From the NCBI GenBank assembly GCA_963971575.1, contig OZ020611.1, forward strand, positions 19,256,092 to 19,320,091: a stretch of DNA of 64,000 bases, given 5' to 3'. The stretch's first letter is position 1; each line of letters begins with the position of its first letter. The DNA is from Liopterus haemorrhoidalis (Eukaryota; Arthropoda; Insecta; Coleoptera; Dytiscidae). A program made the position numbers and the translations under genes. The notes beneath the pieces were generated by a model. It searched no databases and was not told the origin of the DNA. It saw only the letters and a list, made by a program, of their open reading frames with translations. Positions 52,987 to 64,000 of this stretch are shown here, piece after piece.

Positions 52987-53840
52987 TCAGGTCGTCAAGG
53001 ATGAAATTTGTAGTTAATAATATTGTCAACTTTAACAACTTATTATTTGACATTGGCTTAATACTTTACCGTTTTTTTTTTTTTTTTTTTTCTTTGAAAT
53101 GTTACACTTCTCGCCTCTTTCAAGAAATCATTGTATGCTCTAAAAAATATCAAAAACTTTTTTTTTTTAATTAATTTAGTTGAAAATGTAACGGTCGGAA
53201 ATTCGCACTATTATGAAATATGAGTTCTTACGTAGAACTACGGCATCGCAGACCGCGCGAAACATTAATAGTGTATTTGGCTCTAGTATTACTACGCAGC
53301 AAACAATATCAAATTGGTTCACCAAATTTCGTACAGTTAACTTAAAAACAAAAAAAAAAACAAACAAAAATTGGCTCATCGATCACAGCAGAATTATACT
53401 GCAATCAACTGGACGAAATGATGCAAAAACTTAAAGAAAAACAGCCTAGATTGGTCAATAGATCGACTCCTATCTTTTTGCATGATAACGCTAAACCACA
53501 CACTGCACAAATGACTGTGGCAAAACTACAGGAAGTGGAGTTGGAACTTCTACATCACCCTCCATACTCACCAGACCTAGCCTACCACTTCTTCCGCAAT
53601 TTGGACAAATTTTCAATAGGAAAACAGTTTAATTCCGACAATGCTGTAAAACTGGCCTTCCAGGAATTCATTGACTCTCGTCTGCCAGGGTTTTATACCA
53701 CCGGCCTGAACAACCTGCCGCTTAAATAGTAAAAGTGTATAGACAATATGAGTGCATACTTTGATGAATAAAATAATTCCTTATATTTGTAAGTTATCAA
53801 CCAACCTTTTTTTCTACAAATTTCATCCTTGACGACCTAA
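52987..53840 (+). mobile_element. Internally deleted mariner with AGGTCGTCAAGGATGAAATT ends
   Basis: 854 bp, TA on both sides. Terminal repeats of at least 25 bp (AGGTCGTCAAGGATGAAATT then TGTAG). Its right border is also the target of the hAT element that follows: the octamer CCTAATAT overlaps the mariner end and its TA. Confidence 0.88.
53186..53765 (+). pseudogene. Mariner transposase, deleted
   Basis: RSEIRTIMKYEFLRRTTASQ and TTQQTISNWFTKFRTVNL (first HTH), a deletion to TKMMQKLKEKQPRLVNRSTP, IFLHDNAKPHTAQMT (second Asp), HHPPYSPDLAYHFFRNLDKF (third Asp) and RLPGFYTTGLNNLPLK, then stops and KCIDNMSAYFDE. The codon after the start ATG is a stop. The first catalytic Asp region is missing. 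Confidence 0.82.
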
Positions 53841-53843
53841 TAT

Positions 53844-55195
53844 TAGTGCTGGGAACCGAAACCGGTTTTTCGGATACCCGGTTCCGGTTTTCGGGTAAAA
53901 CCGGGTTTTTAATTTGCGCATTACTCGGATATCCGGTTTCGATTACCCGGCTCCAAATACCCGGTTCCGGATTCGGATACCCGGTTCCAGATACCCGGTT
54001 TCGAATGCCCGGTTCCGAATGTCCGGTTCCGGATACCCGGTTTCGGATACCCGGCTTTGGATACCCGGTTCCAGATACGCGATTCCGAGTTCCCTGATTC
54101 AAACTTGATATTTTGTACAGGAGTACCAGATGTTTAAAATTACAAAATTTTACGATAGTACCTACTTAGGAATTTCCAAATTCCAAACATCTTGTGTTAG
54201 ATGAAAACTAGATACCTATTTAGAATTTAGAGTATTCACTCATATTTTGTCTTAAATAATGACAACAAATCCTTGGCCTTGCAAATCCTAGCGCCGGCCC
54301 TGGTACAGAGTCTGACTATTGGAGAATTTTGATAAGAATTCGTGTTCGCAAAAGCAGTGGCGGATCAACCTTCGCCGGGCCCAAGACATTTTTGATTTTC
54401 GGGCGCCCAACCTATGATTTACGGGCCCTCAACCTATGTTTTACGGGCCCTCAAAGTGAAGAAGAAAAAAAGGACTTCACCTCCCAAATCCAAGTGAAGA
54501 GAAAAAAAAAAAGACCTCACCTCCCAAATTCCCTTGAAAATTACGGGCCCAAGACAAATGTCTTTTTTGTCTCATGCGAAGATCCGTCACTGCGCAAAAG
54601 GTATACAAAGAAGCGAAGAATATCGCGTATTGTACACTGGAACATTAATAGTGATTAAATTTTGTAGTTCAACACATGATAATAGATTATTAAGAATTTT
54701 ATGCAAAATTTTCATGTCAGTCAAAGTGCGACGATCCTTTATGTGTGAGAAAATTAAACTCGGCGCAACATATATTATAATTGATATAGTTGTAATATAT
54801 CAAAAATATATATTATAAAGAAGTTGTTTAGAATTAAAATAAAGAAACGATTACTATTTTTATTTATTTTTTTCTATTCAAAATTGAAAATGTATATAAC
54901 AAAAACCGTACGTAGTAGATGCACGTCAACAAGTATTACTTAACGTTTCTCAATCACAATAACCATAACTGTTATGATGCTGGTTATGCTGATTATGGTT
55001 TTCGAGTAAAACCGGGTTTGTAATTTTCGCGTTACCCGGATACCCGGTTCCGAATACCCGGTTATGATTGCCCGTTTCCGAGTACCCGGTTTCGGATATC
55101 TGGTTCCGATTACCCGATTCCGAAACCGGGTAAGCGGGTAAACCCGAAACCGGTTTTTTTTTTGGTTCCCTCAAGATCGATTTTTGACAGCACTA
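53844..55195. mobile_element. 1.35-kb hAT-like element with ACCCGGTTCCGGAT repeats
   Basis: Ends are TAGTGCTGGGAACC and the inverse of TAGTGCTGTC. The octamer CCTAATAT flanks it exactly (53836-53843 and 55196-55203). Degenerate copies of ATACCCGGTTCCGG fill about 200 bp at the left end and 150 bp at the right end. A second hAT MITE is nested at 54355-54592. No transposase. Frames read through the repeat (GTGYPKPGIRNRVS-like) are artefacts of the motif length. Confidence 0.9.
54355..54592. mobile_element. 238-bp hAT MITE nested in a hAT-like element
   Basis: Ends are CAGTGGCGGATC and the inverse GATCCGTCACTG. The octamer CGCAAAAG flanks it exactly (54347-54354 and 54593-54600). It contains repeated ACGGGCCCTCAACC and a duplicated CCTCACCTCCCAAAT block. 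Confidence 0.88.
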
Positions 55196-55246
55196 CCTAA
55201 TATAAAGAAATGCACACCATCTAGTTTAACCTAACACAAATTGATA

Positions 55247-55544
55247 TAAGCTGTTCACTTTTGTAAGAACATACTAGATCTGGTTATTTTGGTTACTTTT
55301 ATGGTGTGTTACTGACTTTAAATGTCAATTAAAAATATTCCTTACGCTGTAAAACCGACTTTAGGTTGATAAGGTTATGATCATTATAATTAAGATATAA
55401 TTTTTCATTATGAAATATGTCAAATGGATCGACATTTTAAAAAAGTGACATTTTTTAATACCAACATGACATACAGCTTCAAAGGTGCAAACTGTTGAAA
55501 ACAAAATACCCTCTTAGTTTGTTCTTACAAAAGTGAACGGCTTA
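55247..55544. mobile_element. TA-flanked MITE, TAAGCAGTTCAC family, copy h
   Basis: 298 bp. Ends are TAAGCTGTTCACTTTTGTAA and the inverse, TA on both sides. Confidence 0.9.
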
Positions 55545-55546
55545 TA

Positions 55547-57173
55547 ATGCAAGGTGCAATTTCAAATTCCAGGAGATTCTAGGATATTCCAGGAATTAAA
55601 GGATGGTAGGTACTATGAAGACACAATCATCGGGGAGACAAAATTTAAATACACCTTTTTCACAATATGTACACTGAAAAAATATTTATTAAATTCGTAA
55701 TTGTAATTGTAATTAACTATTTAATTCTACACAAATGACAAATTAATATTAACTCTTATTCTACAAAAATATAAATGGAAACAAAACTTAAGGCTACTGT
55801 TACACTCTATGAGAATCAAATGTAGTTTGATTCGGAAGAGTATCGCATAAAAACTTATAAACAAGGACATTTTATTAAATAAGACCAATTAATTTACATC
55901 TTAAAATACAACATCGATACCAAATCTAAATTAGTGTCTTTTTCCAACAGTCACCTATACTTCATTTTTTTTAAGAATGGAGTGTGGGCAAGATAGGAGC
56001 AATTTCGATCTTGTTTTAATTGGGTAAGAACGTGGAAAAGTTTACACTGTAAAAAAATAGATTTCTGTCTCAACTTTATTCTATTTGTCTCTATTTATTT
56101 TAAACCAAATTTGTAAACATAGGCGTACAAACTAAGTTTACAGTGAATATATTACTACCTATTATTTCTAATAAGTAAAACGGAGGTATATGTAATAGAA
56201 TATAAAAGTCAGTGAATAAATAGATTTGAAATTAATTTAGAATATATATATATATTAGGAGAAATATGTTAAAAGGAAGTCGTCTGAAAATGAATTAATG
56301 TACGTACGCCTCTGGTACCAAACACAACAGTTGTTTTGCTGTCAACTGGTTATTCATTGCTGTCAACGAGCGCCATATTAATAATTTGTGTTGTGTAATA
56401 GTGTCGATTAAATATAAAATATAAAATATTGTAAATTTGAAATAAGCCGACCACGCCGCGAAGGTTGCCGAGTAGATACGACTGAGACTGTAAGGGTTTG
56501 ACGTCACAGATACAGACAAAACATAATGTTTACGTGTTTATATTGTATTGTTTGAGAGTTTTGTATTTGTTTTTAAACAATTTTTCACGCATTTATTATT
56601 AAAATAATTTATAAAATATATGTACTCACATTAAAATGGTCTTCACAAACATAAAGTTTACTTTTTTCTGAAATATCGGTTTTATTTCGCCTCATAGCTT
56701 TTCTGTTGTTTTTTGTCATCAGGTAATGATATAAATTATTTTTTTGGATTTCTAATTGAACTATTTGTGCACATTGGTACTAAACATTATTTTCGACTAT
56801 GTTTCGAAGTACAGGGGCCTGGATCTTCCATATTTTATAAATTTTAATATAAAATTTAATTCGGTAAACATGTATAAATTGTTTTTATAGAATTAAACTT
56901 TATTTTAATTAAAATCACTCTAACTTTACATAACCTATAAAAGTTATACAAACAAATAAGTTCACAACAGACTATGTACGCTGGGCAGACTAGTAGTGTC
57001 ATGTGTCAGTTAGAAGGGTATGACGTCACACGTCGTTTTCGCGCGCTACATACATTTATGATTTTTTTAAGCCTTCAAATTAAAAAAAAAAAAAATTAAA
57101 AACTGTTTTTTATGTTTATATGCAACAAGAGGAATATAATAAAAAAATTTAAAAAAATCATGCCTATCCCCTA
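55547..57173. other. Intergenic DNA, nothing recognised
   Basis: AT-rich, with no coherent open frame or identifiable transposon. A few GACGTCACA-like words occur (56500 and 57030). Confidence 0.45.
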
Positions 57174-57356
57174 TAATCTGTCTCAATTTGTAATACGAAA
57201 CTAGATCTGGTTACTTTGGTGACTGTTGTGGTGCAAACCGACTTTGGCGTATCCGTGTGAACCAATAATATGATAATATTATAAATGTATTGTCAATAGA
57301 CAACATAAAAAATGAACTTTTCCTGTTAGTTCCGTATTACAAAATGAGACAGATAA
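57174..57356. mobile_element. Short CTGTCTCATTTTG-family MITE
   Basis: 183 bp. Ends are TAATCTGTCTCAATTTGTAA and the inverse, TA on both sides. It is an internal deletion relative to 39906-40255. Confidence 0.8.
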
Positions 57357-57959
57357 TATTATTGAACTTATTTTTAATTAATTTTAATTACTGAACTGTT
57401 CATATATCTATATTTTACAATTTATTTAAAAATTCTGAATAATAGCATATGCATTTAAATTATAACTTTTTTAAAAACATTAATTTTACCGCAAAATGTA
57501 TTTCATTTTAAATTATAAACTTTGATTTGATACAGTGTGAAACCGGCCGAGGTCGCAGAGCCATCTACTTCGTTCTTTAAAAAAATAGAGTATAGAAGAT
57601 GGTGGGTTAGAACGTTTGCGGTTCTAAGCGAAACTGTCACATGCGAAATGTAAATACATTACCTATACATTTCTTGTTTATTCTACAGGGTGGTGTAATT
57701 TTGTAGCGAAGACCTTTTTTTTAGATCACCATTTATATCTTACAAGTAAGGACCTTTTTGTTTTCAGGACATCACTTAATATAATATTGGGGGAGCCTAG
57801 TTATAAAATCTTACCCAGGGCTCGGTAAATGCTAGTTACGGCCCTGGATAGGGGCGTTGAATTAAGTCTTGCCTAAGGGCGCCAACGACCCTCACGCCGG
57901 CCCTGGCTACAGTTAAACAATTGACGATAACTAAACAGATAAAAATATACCTATAATTC
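57357..57959. other. Intergenic DNA with hAT-like end
   Basis: No gene. At 57886-57907 the line CACGCCGGCCCTGGC matches the hAT-style end at 25985-25997. A GC-richer stretch precedes it (57780-57907) with a second GGCCCTGG at 57840. Confidence 0.4.
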
Positions 57960-58104
57960 CCTAAAAATTTGATAAAAAATAGAACCTGTTCTAATTTCAA
58001 AATAAATTGATCAATTTTATGAAACTCTTTACAAGCATCAATAAATTGAAGGTTAACTTTTTCAATTTATTGATCAATAAATTGAACCGTGTAAAACCAA
58101 TTTA
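57960..58104. mobile_element. Right-end fragment of the TTA-flanked Harbinger-like family
   Basis: Parallels 45862-45967: AAAAAATAGAACCTGTTCTA, AATAAATTGATCAATTTTAT, and the inverse of ATTGGTTTTACACGGTTCA at its end, followed by TAA. Confidence 0.6.
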
Positions 58105-58230
58105 ATATTATTTCCAAAAATATAGACTGACATGACGATGAATTACCTACTCTTGATTTTCTATATTTTCACAATGCCAGATAATTCATATAATCACTAA
58201 AAAAATAATACACAGAGATTCAACTCAATA

Positions 58231-58330
58231 TAAGTAGTGCCCTACAAATCCGCGGATATCCGCAACTTTTCTGCGGATGCGGATAAATTAACATTTAAAC
58301 CATGCGGATGCGGATACAATTTCATATCCA
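58231..58330. repeat. GGATGCGGAT repeat cluster
   Basis: TAGTGCCCTACAAATCCGCG followed by several GCGGATGCGGATA copies, as in the ends of the element at 3216-4500. No matching second end was found. Confidence 0.5.
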
Positions 58331-58462
58331 CTTTGTAGCATTCTATCTCACTCTATGTTATTGTTATTAAGACAATTGTCCATGATCGAGATTGAGTTGA
58401 GACAATCAACATAACTTTAGACTAGAATCATAACAATCAACACAACTAAATATAGAGAGATA

Positions 58463-58830
58463 TTTTGTTTCTTTTTTTTATTGTTTTCAAAGCTTGCTAC
58501 GTTCAACTTTGTAAAACTTATGTTGATTATTATTTTGTAAATAAATGGTCGCTATTTTGAAATGGTTAACATAAAAATATGACTTTTTGGTGTCATTGTA
58601 AAGCTAATTTAATGTACTTTTAGGAAAAAAATATAAAATTTTCGATTTCCTATGCTAGATCAAAAGTTGACATCATTTCTGGTGAAACCGGGAGTGCCTC
58701 AGAATTCTTATAGTAACCTTTAGATGAGCCTTTTTGTCTAGTTTAACTTTTGTTCTGAAGATTTTTTGTATCTTTACAAATAAAGAAGATTTTCGGGGTG
58801 CCCCGTTTCAAACAAACACCCTGTATATTT
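58463..58830 (+). mobile_element. 3' fragment of the TACAGGGTGTTTG transposon
   Basis: Nearly identical over about 365 bases to 25240-25606 (TTCAAAGCTTGCTACGTTCA ... CAAACAAACACCCTGTATA), but without the transposase part. A short second copy of the same end lies at 58930-58965. Confidence 0.8.
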
Positions 58831-58984
58831 TTTGTATGTTGTGTAATATATACGTGTTTAATTGGGGCGTATTTATATTTATTATGAATGTATAGATATT
58901 ATATATAATAGTTATTTCATTATTACTTAATAAAGGAGATTTCGGGGTGCAAACAAACACCCTGTATATATATACTTGCCGAAT

Positions 58985-59045
58985 TACACTGGGACACTTT
59001 TCCGCATCATATAGTCCCGATCTTGCGCCAAGTGATTATCACTGA
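58985..59045 (+). pseudogene. Mariner signature fragment
   Basis: Encodes only YSPDLAPSDYH, the segment with the third catalytic Asp of mariner transposases. All else is lost. Confidence 0.5.
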
Positions 59046-59051
59046 TTTTTT

Positions 59052-59340
59052 ATTATAAAATATTTTTATTTACAAGTGTTCAAAGTGCTTTCCATTTTGA
59101 TTTAAACACTTTCGCATCTTACTCTTGAGCTATTTGTAGCTCTGACAATAAGAAAAAAATTTAAAAAAAATTAAATATTTCATCTTCAAGTAGTATTTTC
59201 TCGAGTACTATTTAAAAGTGGAATATTTTTTATTTTATTTTTTATTGTTTCGAACTACAGATAACTCAAGAATAAGGAGGCGAAAGTGTTTAAATCAAAA
59301 TGGAAGACACTTTCAATACTTGTAAATATAAATACTTTAC
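59052..59340. mobile_element. Palindromic MITE-like element
   Basis: About 75 bases at each side are inverse copies: ATTTACAAGTGTTCAAAGTG, TCCATTTTGATTTAAACACT, TTCGC, then a TCTTGAG-like word. Ends are AT-rich, so the target duplication cannot be fixed. No coding sequence. Confidence 0.65.
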
Positions 59341-60706
59341 ATTCAAGTCGGTACAGAGAACACATTTTTCCATAAACAATAAAAGAATTTTAAAAAGTGT
59401 TTCAATAAGTTCTTTATTTTCATTAGCTCTATCCAAAGATCGACTCGACATACGTTCCCATTTAAAAAATTAAAGTTGTCCTTCGGTTTATTCCACAAAA
59501 TTTCAATAATACCTTTCGATTGTTTTCCAACTTGCTCAAACTTGGCGACGTAGAGAAAATCCGTGTTCCCTCTATCTTGATACAGCCGGTTTACAAAAAA
59601 GTTATGTAGAATGGTAAAAGAATTATTTTTTTGTTCAGTGCAGTTTATATACAATGATTTAATTAAAATATTTTACTTATTCACATTACTGAAAAGTGTA
59701 AAAAAGTATAAAAAAAAACGACGAAATACGGGTCTTCAGCTAGTCGATTTATAAAATACATTGAGTTATAAAAATATATATAATTTTATTCAAAACAAAT
59801 TATTATTTTTTATATGGAAGTCATATTGTCAGCACAAATAAATTTTCATTATTAAAAAAATAGTAATACATACCTAAATTGAATTTTTTGAATAGTTAAA
59901 TTCAAAATTTTATTATATATATAAAAGCCCTAATTTCTGTGTATCCCACGTAACGCTAAGTTCCTAGGTGCTAGCGGGGCTTGAGGTGTGTGGTCGGTCG
60001 CTCCCCACCAGTCAGAGTGACGTTCTCCGACAGCAGCTCACTTAGGCTAAGCACATAGACGAGAGCAAAGCAGCGATGAAAGCAGAGAGTAAAACAGTGA
60101 AAGAATGTCGCGCTTATAAAAGAGTGTCTACACATAGTGACGCGTTTAAATCGAGCAGAAAGTTCACAAAATTATAATGGATTTTTTACTAACAGAAAAC
60201 TCTTCCCTGAAAATTTGGTATTTACTAAAAAATTAAAACAAACACACTAGAAGGTGCAATGTTCACAGAATAAATAAAAGTAGACATATACATGGTGAAT
60301 TTCATCATTTCTATATGCAACTCCGCGAACATCCAGAAAAGTTTTATTCTTATTTTCGCATGAGTATTTCAGCGTTTGATTATATTTTGGAAAAAATTTA
60401 ACATAAATTGGTAAAAAATGGACAAATTTCAGTCGGAACCTACTATAAATATCTCTTATAAATTGAAAATATGAACTACTTGTAAATATCTCAATATCCA
60501 TTTTAAACAACTATTTTAGCAACGATAATAGCAGAGAAATCAAAATTGTTTGAACGCGTCGCTTTGCTCGACTATAACAACGATATAACCTCGCTGCAGT
60601 AGGATAGAGACCTACGATCCACTTTCTCTCTACCACCAAATGTCATTTCAATTGATATTGTTCCCGATTTAGGTAAATTATGGAATGTTTAAGTAGAATT
60701 CTTCTT
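59341..60706. other. Intergenic DNA, no gene
   Basis: A GC-richer island at 59940-60180 includes CTTATAAAAGAGTGTC, a possible TATA box, but no open frame follows. Nothing else is recognised. Confidence 0.4.
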
Positions 60707-61413
60707 AGAGAGAATGCAGGAAGGAAAAGGAAAAGAACACGCAAACAACGAGAGAAGAAAGTACTATGAAAGAAATGGATATGGCCTGGAGAGAATGCAG
60801 GAAGAAGGCGAGGATTATCTGCAAAGGATGGTGGACAGAAACACGGAAGTACAAGACCAAGAAAGACAGAACAGAATAGACAAAACAAGATACAATGAAG
60901 ACTACCAGGAGATAAAAGAAGAAACATTACCAAGATACTTGAGAGACAATAACAGAAACCAGAAGACGATTGCCAGATCCAGATGCGGGAACGAGGCGGC
61001 AGCCAATCAATTTTGGAGGGATGAAGAAGAGAAGAAGTGCCGGACATGTAGAGAAGAACCTGAAACCATGAACCACTTAAGATGCTGTCCAGAAATAGAG
61101 GAAGAGCCAGCACGGTTGGAAAAAATCTTGGAGGAGGCAGGAAGCGGTATAAAATGGATGATGAGAGTCAAAAGAAGCCGAACGAGACAAAACGGAAAGA
61201 AAGACTAGACGTTCCACAGGCCACTTTTAATAGTTTATTTTCGTAGTTATAAGATTTCTTGTTAGTTAGTTAGTTATTTATATTTTTGTTAATTAGGAAG
61301 TAGATTTAATTGGGATATTTAAGTTATACACATATTTTAAAATGTAAACAAGAGAAATAATGTACTCCAATTCGAGACCGAAAGGCAAGAATAAAGATAT
61401 TATTGATTGATTG
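60707..61413 (+). mobile_element. 5'-truncated LINE insertion with 16-bp target duplication
   Basis: The 16 bases AAGTAGAATTCTTCTT precede (60691-60706) and follow (61414-61429) the element exactly. The 3' end is a TTGATTGATTG tail after AATAAAG. The duplication, 5' truncation and tail are the marks of target-primed reverse transcription. Confidence 0.92.
60714..61208 (+). pseudogene. LINE ORF2 C-terminal fragment, frame intact
   Basis: About 164 residues: KYYERNGYGLERMQEEGEDY, KTIARSRCGNEAAANQFWRD, and a Cys-His cluster KCRTCREEPETMNHLRCCPE, ending in a basic tail. This is the carboxy end of a Jockey/I-type reverse transcriptase protein, after the RT domain. The frame is open to TAG at 61206-61208, but the catalytic domain is absent, so it cannot act alone. 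The clean frame and exact flanking repeat suggest a young insertion. Confidence 0.82.
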
Positions 61414-61429
61414 AAGTAGAATTCTTCTT

Positions 61430-62805
61430 TATTCTCGATTACATTAGTTATTTTTTGCCATGATTCACAAAAATAAAACACAAACAACAAAAAAACAAGT
61501 ATTTCTCCAATGAACAAAACAAAACAATGTCACCTTCGTATCTTCCGAAAATCGCCCCCAGATGTCAAGGCGCTTAGGAAGTTTCCCCTATATTGAGAAA
61601 TAGGGGAAGTATTTTAAGATCGCAGCGCTATTTCGGCATACTTGGAACCTTCAAAATAGACATTCGTTACATATAAACAACGTGAATTTTAATGTTTACT
61701 GGTGGTTTTTGTAATTTTGCTACAATATTAATACGTTTTTATGCAATTATATTTTTATGCAAACATTTTTTATAAAAGCGCGATAGAATGTCTATTTCTG
61801 TAGTTGTCCCACCAGATGTCATATCGCTTAGCAATTTTTCCCTATTAACTTTTCGTGAATGAATTTATATTTTTTAGTAAAATTTCATAGATAATTTATT
61901 ATTATTAATATAAAAATTCGATTTGCTCTTAAACCTAACCTCTCTATTAAAACTTCACTATTTCCAGTTTTTTGTAGTGCTCGACATCTAATCACTTTTT
62001 TATTTCTTGAATATAATGATTATCCTTTTTAATTTCGCACCCGGTACGTCTTCTTCGTTGAAAATAAAGTTATTTAGTAAACTCCGGCGTTGTACAAATA
62101 AAAAAAATTTCAGACTAGTTTGACAAAATCCCACTGGCGCTAGTGTTGCTGACGTCACTTTGGATATCGTCTATTAAAGAATAGAACCCCTGGATTAATG
62201 AGAAAAGAAATGCACGGCTGATTTTGATCTGGGTAAGTTTTACTATTTTCAAATAAGGTGTGTTTGTAATGGTTTTGGTTAATGATTTTGGAAAGGACCA
62301 GTATGAGTAACCTGATATTTTCTATTCGGATAGTAATGAGGTAACATGCGTCAGCAATTCTTTTCTTATTTTAATATTACTTTTAATATTATTGTACTAC
62401 ATTTCTGAATTAGATCGAGTCAGATATTTGTAAACGGAATTATATTCCAGCCAACGACTTGAATACACAAGTTACAAGGTTGAGTTAAACAGGGATAATG
62501 TGAAAATAACAAGAAATATTTGGTAAATAATACCTATGTATTAAACAAAAAAATGTAATACTCAATTTTTCCAAATTTATATAATATGTTTATCGTTATA
62601 TGGTAAACAATCAAAAACAGTGGACTCTCGAACTTCGAATAGTTCACTGTTCGAATAAATTGAACCTCGAACAAAAATTATCAGGAAAATCTGGTATAAA
62701 ACCCAAATAAAAACTCGAAAGCAATATCTAATTAAAGGAAAATAATAGAGCTCTGTTTGGTGGTTATAGGAGAAACATTCGAGCATTAATTGTAATGGTA
62801 TATAT
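61430..62805. other. Intergenic DNA with duplicated CCAGATGTCA block
   Basis: 61556-61600 and 61802-61845 share CCAGATGTCA, TCGCTTAG or GCGCTTAG, and TTTCCCTAT. AAATAGACATTC and its inverse (61653 and 61788) lie between them, so this may be a decayed inverted-repeat element. No gene seen. Confidence 0.4.
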
Positions 62806-63460
62806 CAGGGGCGCTCAAACAGTGGATCGCGAGAGGTTTTTAAGTCGATCGCGTACATATTTACAAAAAGTATTTTAAATATTTTTTTTACAGTTATTGT
62901 AATTTAATAGTTATTAATTTAGTAACGAACATTAAATGTTAAACTATCTGATAGAATAATAGATGATAATTTAAGATTTAACATTTAATAGATATTATTT
63001 GGAATGAGGTAGATCTCATTCCAGTCTTGAAAATTATGTCAGATATACATCTCAAAGCCAAAGCAACAGATAACAAGTTTTGGGCTTGTTTATCTGAAGA
63101 AAAATATCCATGTTTGAAACAAATAGCCCTTCAGTTAACAGCATTATTTGGGTCAACTTATTTGTGCGAGTCTGCGTTTTCCAAAATGAAAATAATTAAA
63201 TCTAAATATCGTAATGGGCTCAGTGACGAACATCTTAATTCATGCTTGCGTTTGGCACTTTATAATTATGTGCCGTTTTATGAAAAGTATGCAGATGACA
63301 TGCAATGCCATTCATCAACATCAAAATAACATTAGTTGTATCTTTGCAATTAATAAATATAACCATTTATGAACTTTGTATTTTATTTTTACCTAGTCGA
63401 TCGCTTGCCGCCTAATGTTTTAATGGTCGATCGCCGATGGTTTAAGTCTGAGCGCCCCTG
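62806..63460 (+). mobile_element. Deleted hAT element (CAGGGGCGCTCA ends)
   Basis: Ends are CAGGGGCGCTCAAAC and the inverse of CAGGGGCGCTCAGAC, flanked by GTATATAT/CTATACAT (six of eight agree). GTCGATCGC/GATCGCG words repeat near both ends. It contains the transposase C-terminus at 63027-63329. Confidence 0.85.
63027..63329 (+). pseudogene. hAT transposase C-terminal dimerisation fragment
   Basis: About 100 residues with LKQIALQLTALFGSTYLCES, AFSKMKIIKSKYRNGLSDEH and LNSCLRLALYNYVPFYEKYA, the hATC domain of ZBED5/SCAND3-like transposases. The BED finger and RNase H-like core are deleted. The surviving frame has no stop until TAA. Confidence 0.82.
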
Positions 63461-63619
63461 CTATACATTCATTTTAAAATTAATAATTTTCTGATTTCTC
63501 AGTTAATTTTAATTTTAATTTAGGTGTATTTTATATCATTGGAAAGAGAACAAAAAATCCCGATTTAATGCATTTAAAAACAACTTTGAACCCTATATGA
63601 AAATTGAAAGTCAGTATAA

Positions 63620-64000
63620 CAGTGATGGCGAACCTATGACACGCGTGTCACGCCAAGACATTTTGGGTGACACGCATTGTTTACGGACGGTCTTCCGCCA
63701 AGAAGTCTGACTTGAACAGTCAGAGCTTGAGAATCTGAAAAAAATCGTTTGGAGAATGAATAAGAGTGATATTACGAACAAAATTTGGAACGCTTGGAAC
63801 CGATTACCGGATACTTTTAGCACTTGCGATCTCGCGATGGCTTTATTCACCATTTTTCCCTCTACGTACTTTTGTGAGACCTTATTCTCGGCGTTAAATA
63901 ATATTAAAACCAATTAAAGAAACCGACTGACAGATGAAGTTAGTAGTGCTTGCTTGTGCTTGAAGTACACGAAATACCAATCTTCAGTTGAAGATTTGGC
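63620..64000 (+). mobile_element. hAT element running off the window
   Basis: Begins CAGTGATGGCGAACCTATGA with the ACACGCGTGTCACG palindrome, the classical end of Charlie-type hAT elements. From 63714 the + frame reads KKIVWRMNKSDI, NRLPDTFSTCDLAMALFTIF, PSTYFCETLFSALNNIKTN, a stop, then RNRLTDEVSSACLCLKYTKY: the hATC domain. Most of the transposase is missing. The right end lies beyond 64000. Confidence 0.82.

Noticed and set aside
53797..54102. Open frames across the CCGGTTCC repeat giving GTGYP/RNRVSG-type peptide repeats on both strands
   Set aside because: They follow from the motif itself inside a hAT-like element with exact 8-bp duplications; not a real repeat protein.
60110..60140. 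TATA box (CTTATAAAAG) as a promoter for a new gene
   Set aside because: No exon-like frame or splice pattern follows within several hundred bases.
60643..61113. 156-codon hydrophobic, Cys/Ser-rich frame on the minus strand
   Set aside because: Exact antisense shadow of the LINE C-terminal frame, which has family support.

Overview
The window is insect nuclear DNA, probably from a beetle. It is AT-rich, genes are split by GT...AG introns, and the space between exons is packed with DNA transposons typical of insects (mariner/Tc1, hAT, P-like, PIF/Harbinger-like) plus a few 5'-truncated non-LTR retrotransposons. The beetle assignment is an inference: the P450 protein resembles beetle CYP4G sequences I know, and no species marker is present.

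Only two host genes are visible, both on the + strand. The first (6893-15836) is a complete six-exon cytochrome P450 of the insect CYP4G subfamily, 566 codons, with every P450 signature and the CYP4G-specific acidic insertion. The second (19521-36323) is a complete six-exon TTC29-like gene (tetratricopeptide repeat protein of the sperm axoneme), 545 codons. All internal splice sites of both genes keep the reading frame. Nothing suggests the two genes work together: one belongs to cuticular hydrocarbon synthesis and the other to motile cilia and flagella.

Layout: 1-6.9 kb is intergenic with two hAT-like non-autonomous elements. 6.9-15.9 kb is the CYP4G gene, with a dead mariner in intron 5. 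15.9-19.3 kb is a nest of mariners, a LINE fragment and small hAT MITEs. 19.5-36.4 kb is the TTC29-like gene, whose introns hold a roughly 120-bp tandem array, a DD41D transposon with long terminal repeats, a TTAA-flanked inverted-repeat element, a 1.55-kb element with 31-bp inverted repeats, P-like THAP remnants and a GTCT-rich repeat. 36.4-64 kb has no host gene that I can recognise and is layered transposons, many with target-site duplications legible to the base. It includes an 89-bp satellite carrying telomere-like CCTAA units.

I did not find a new defence or metabolic system. The most unusual signals are structural: several hAT-like elements, each filled near its ends with its own degenerate 8-14 bp motif; a 62-bp-arm hairpin conserved between two P-like elements; two TTAA-flanked foldback elements; and a multi-copy TA-flanked MITE family. 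All similarity statements rest on reading the sequence and on memory of protein families; no database search was run.
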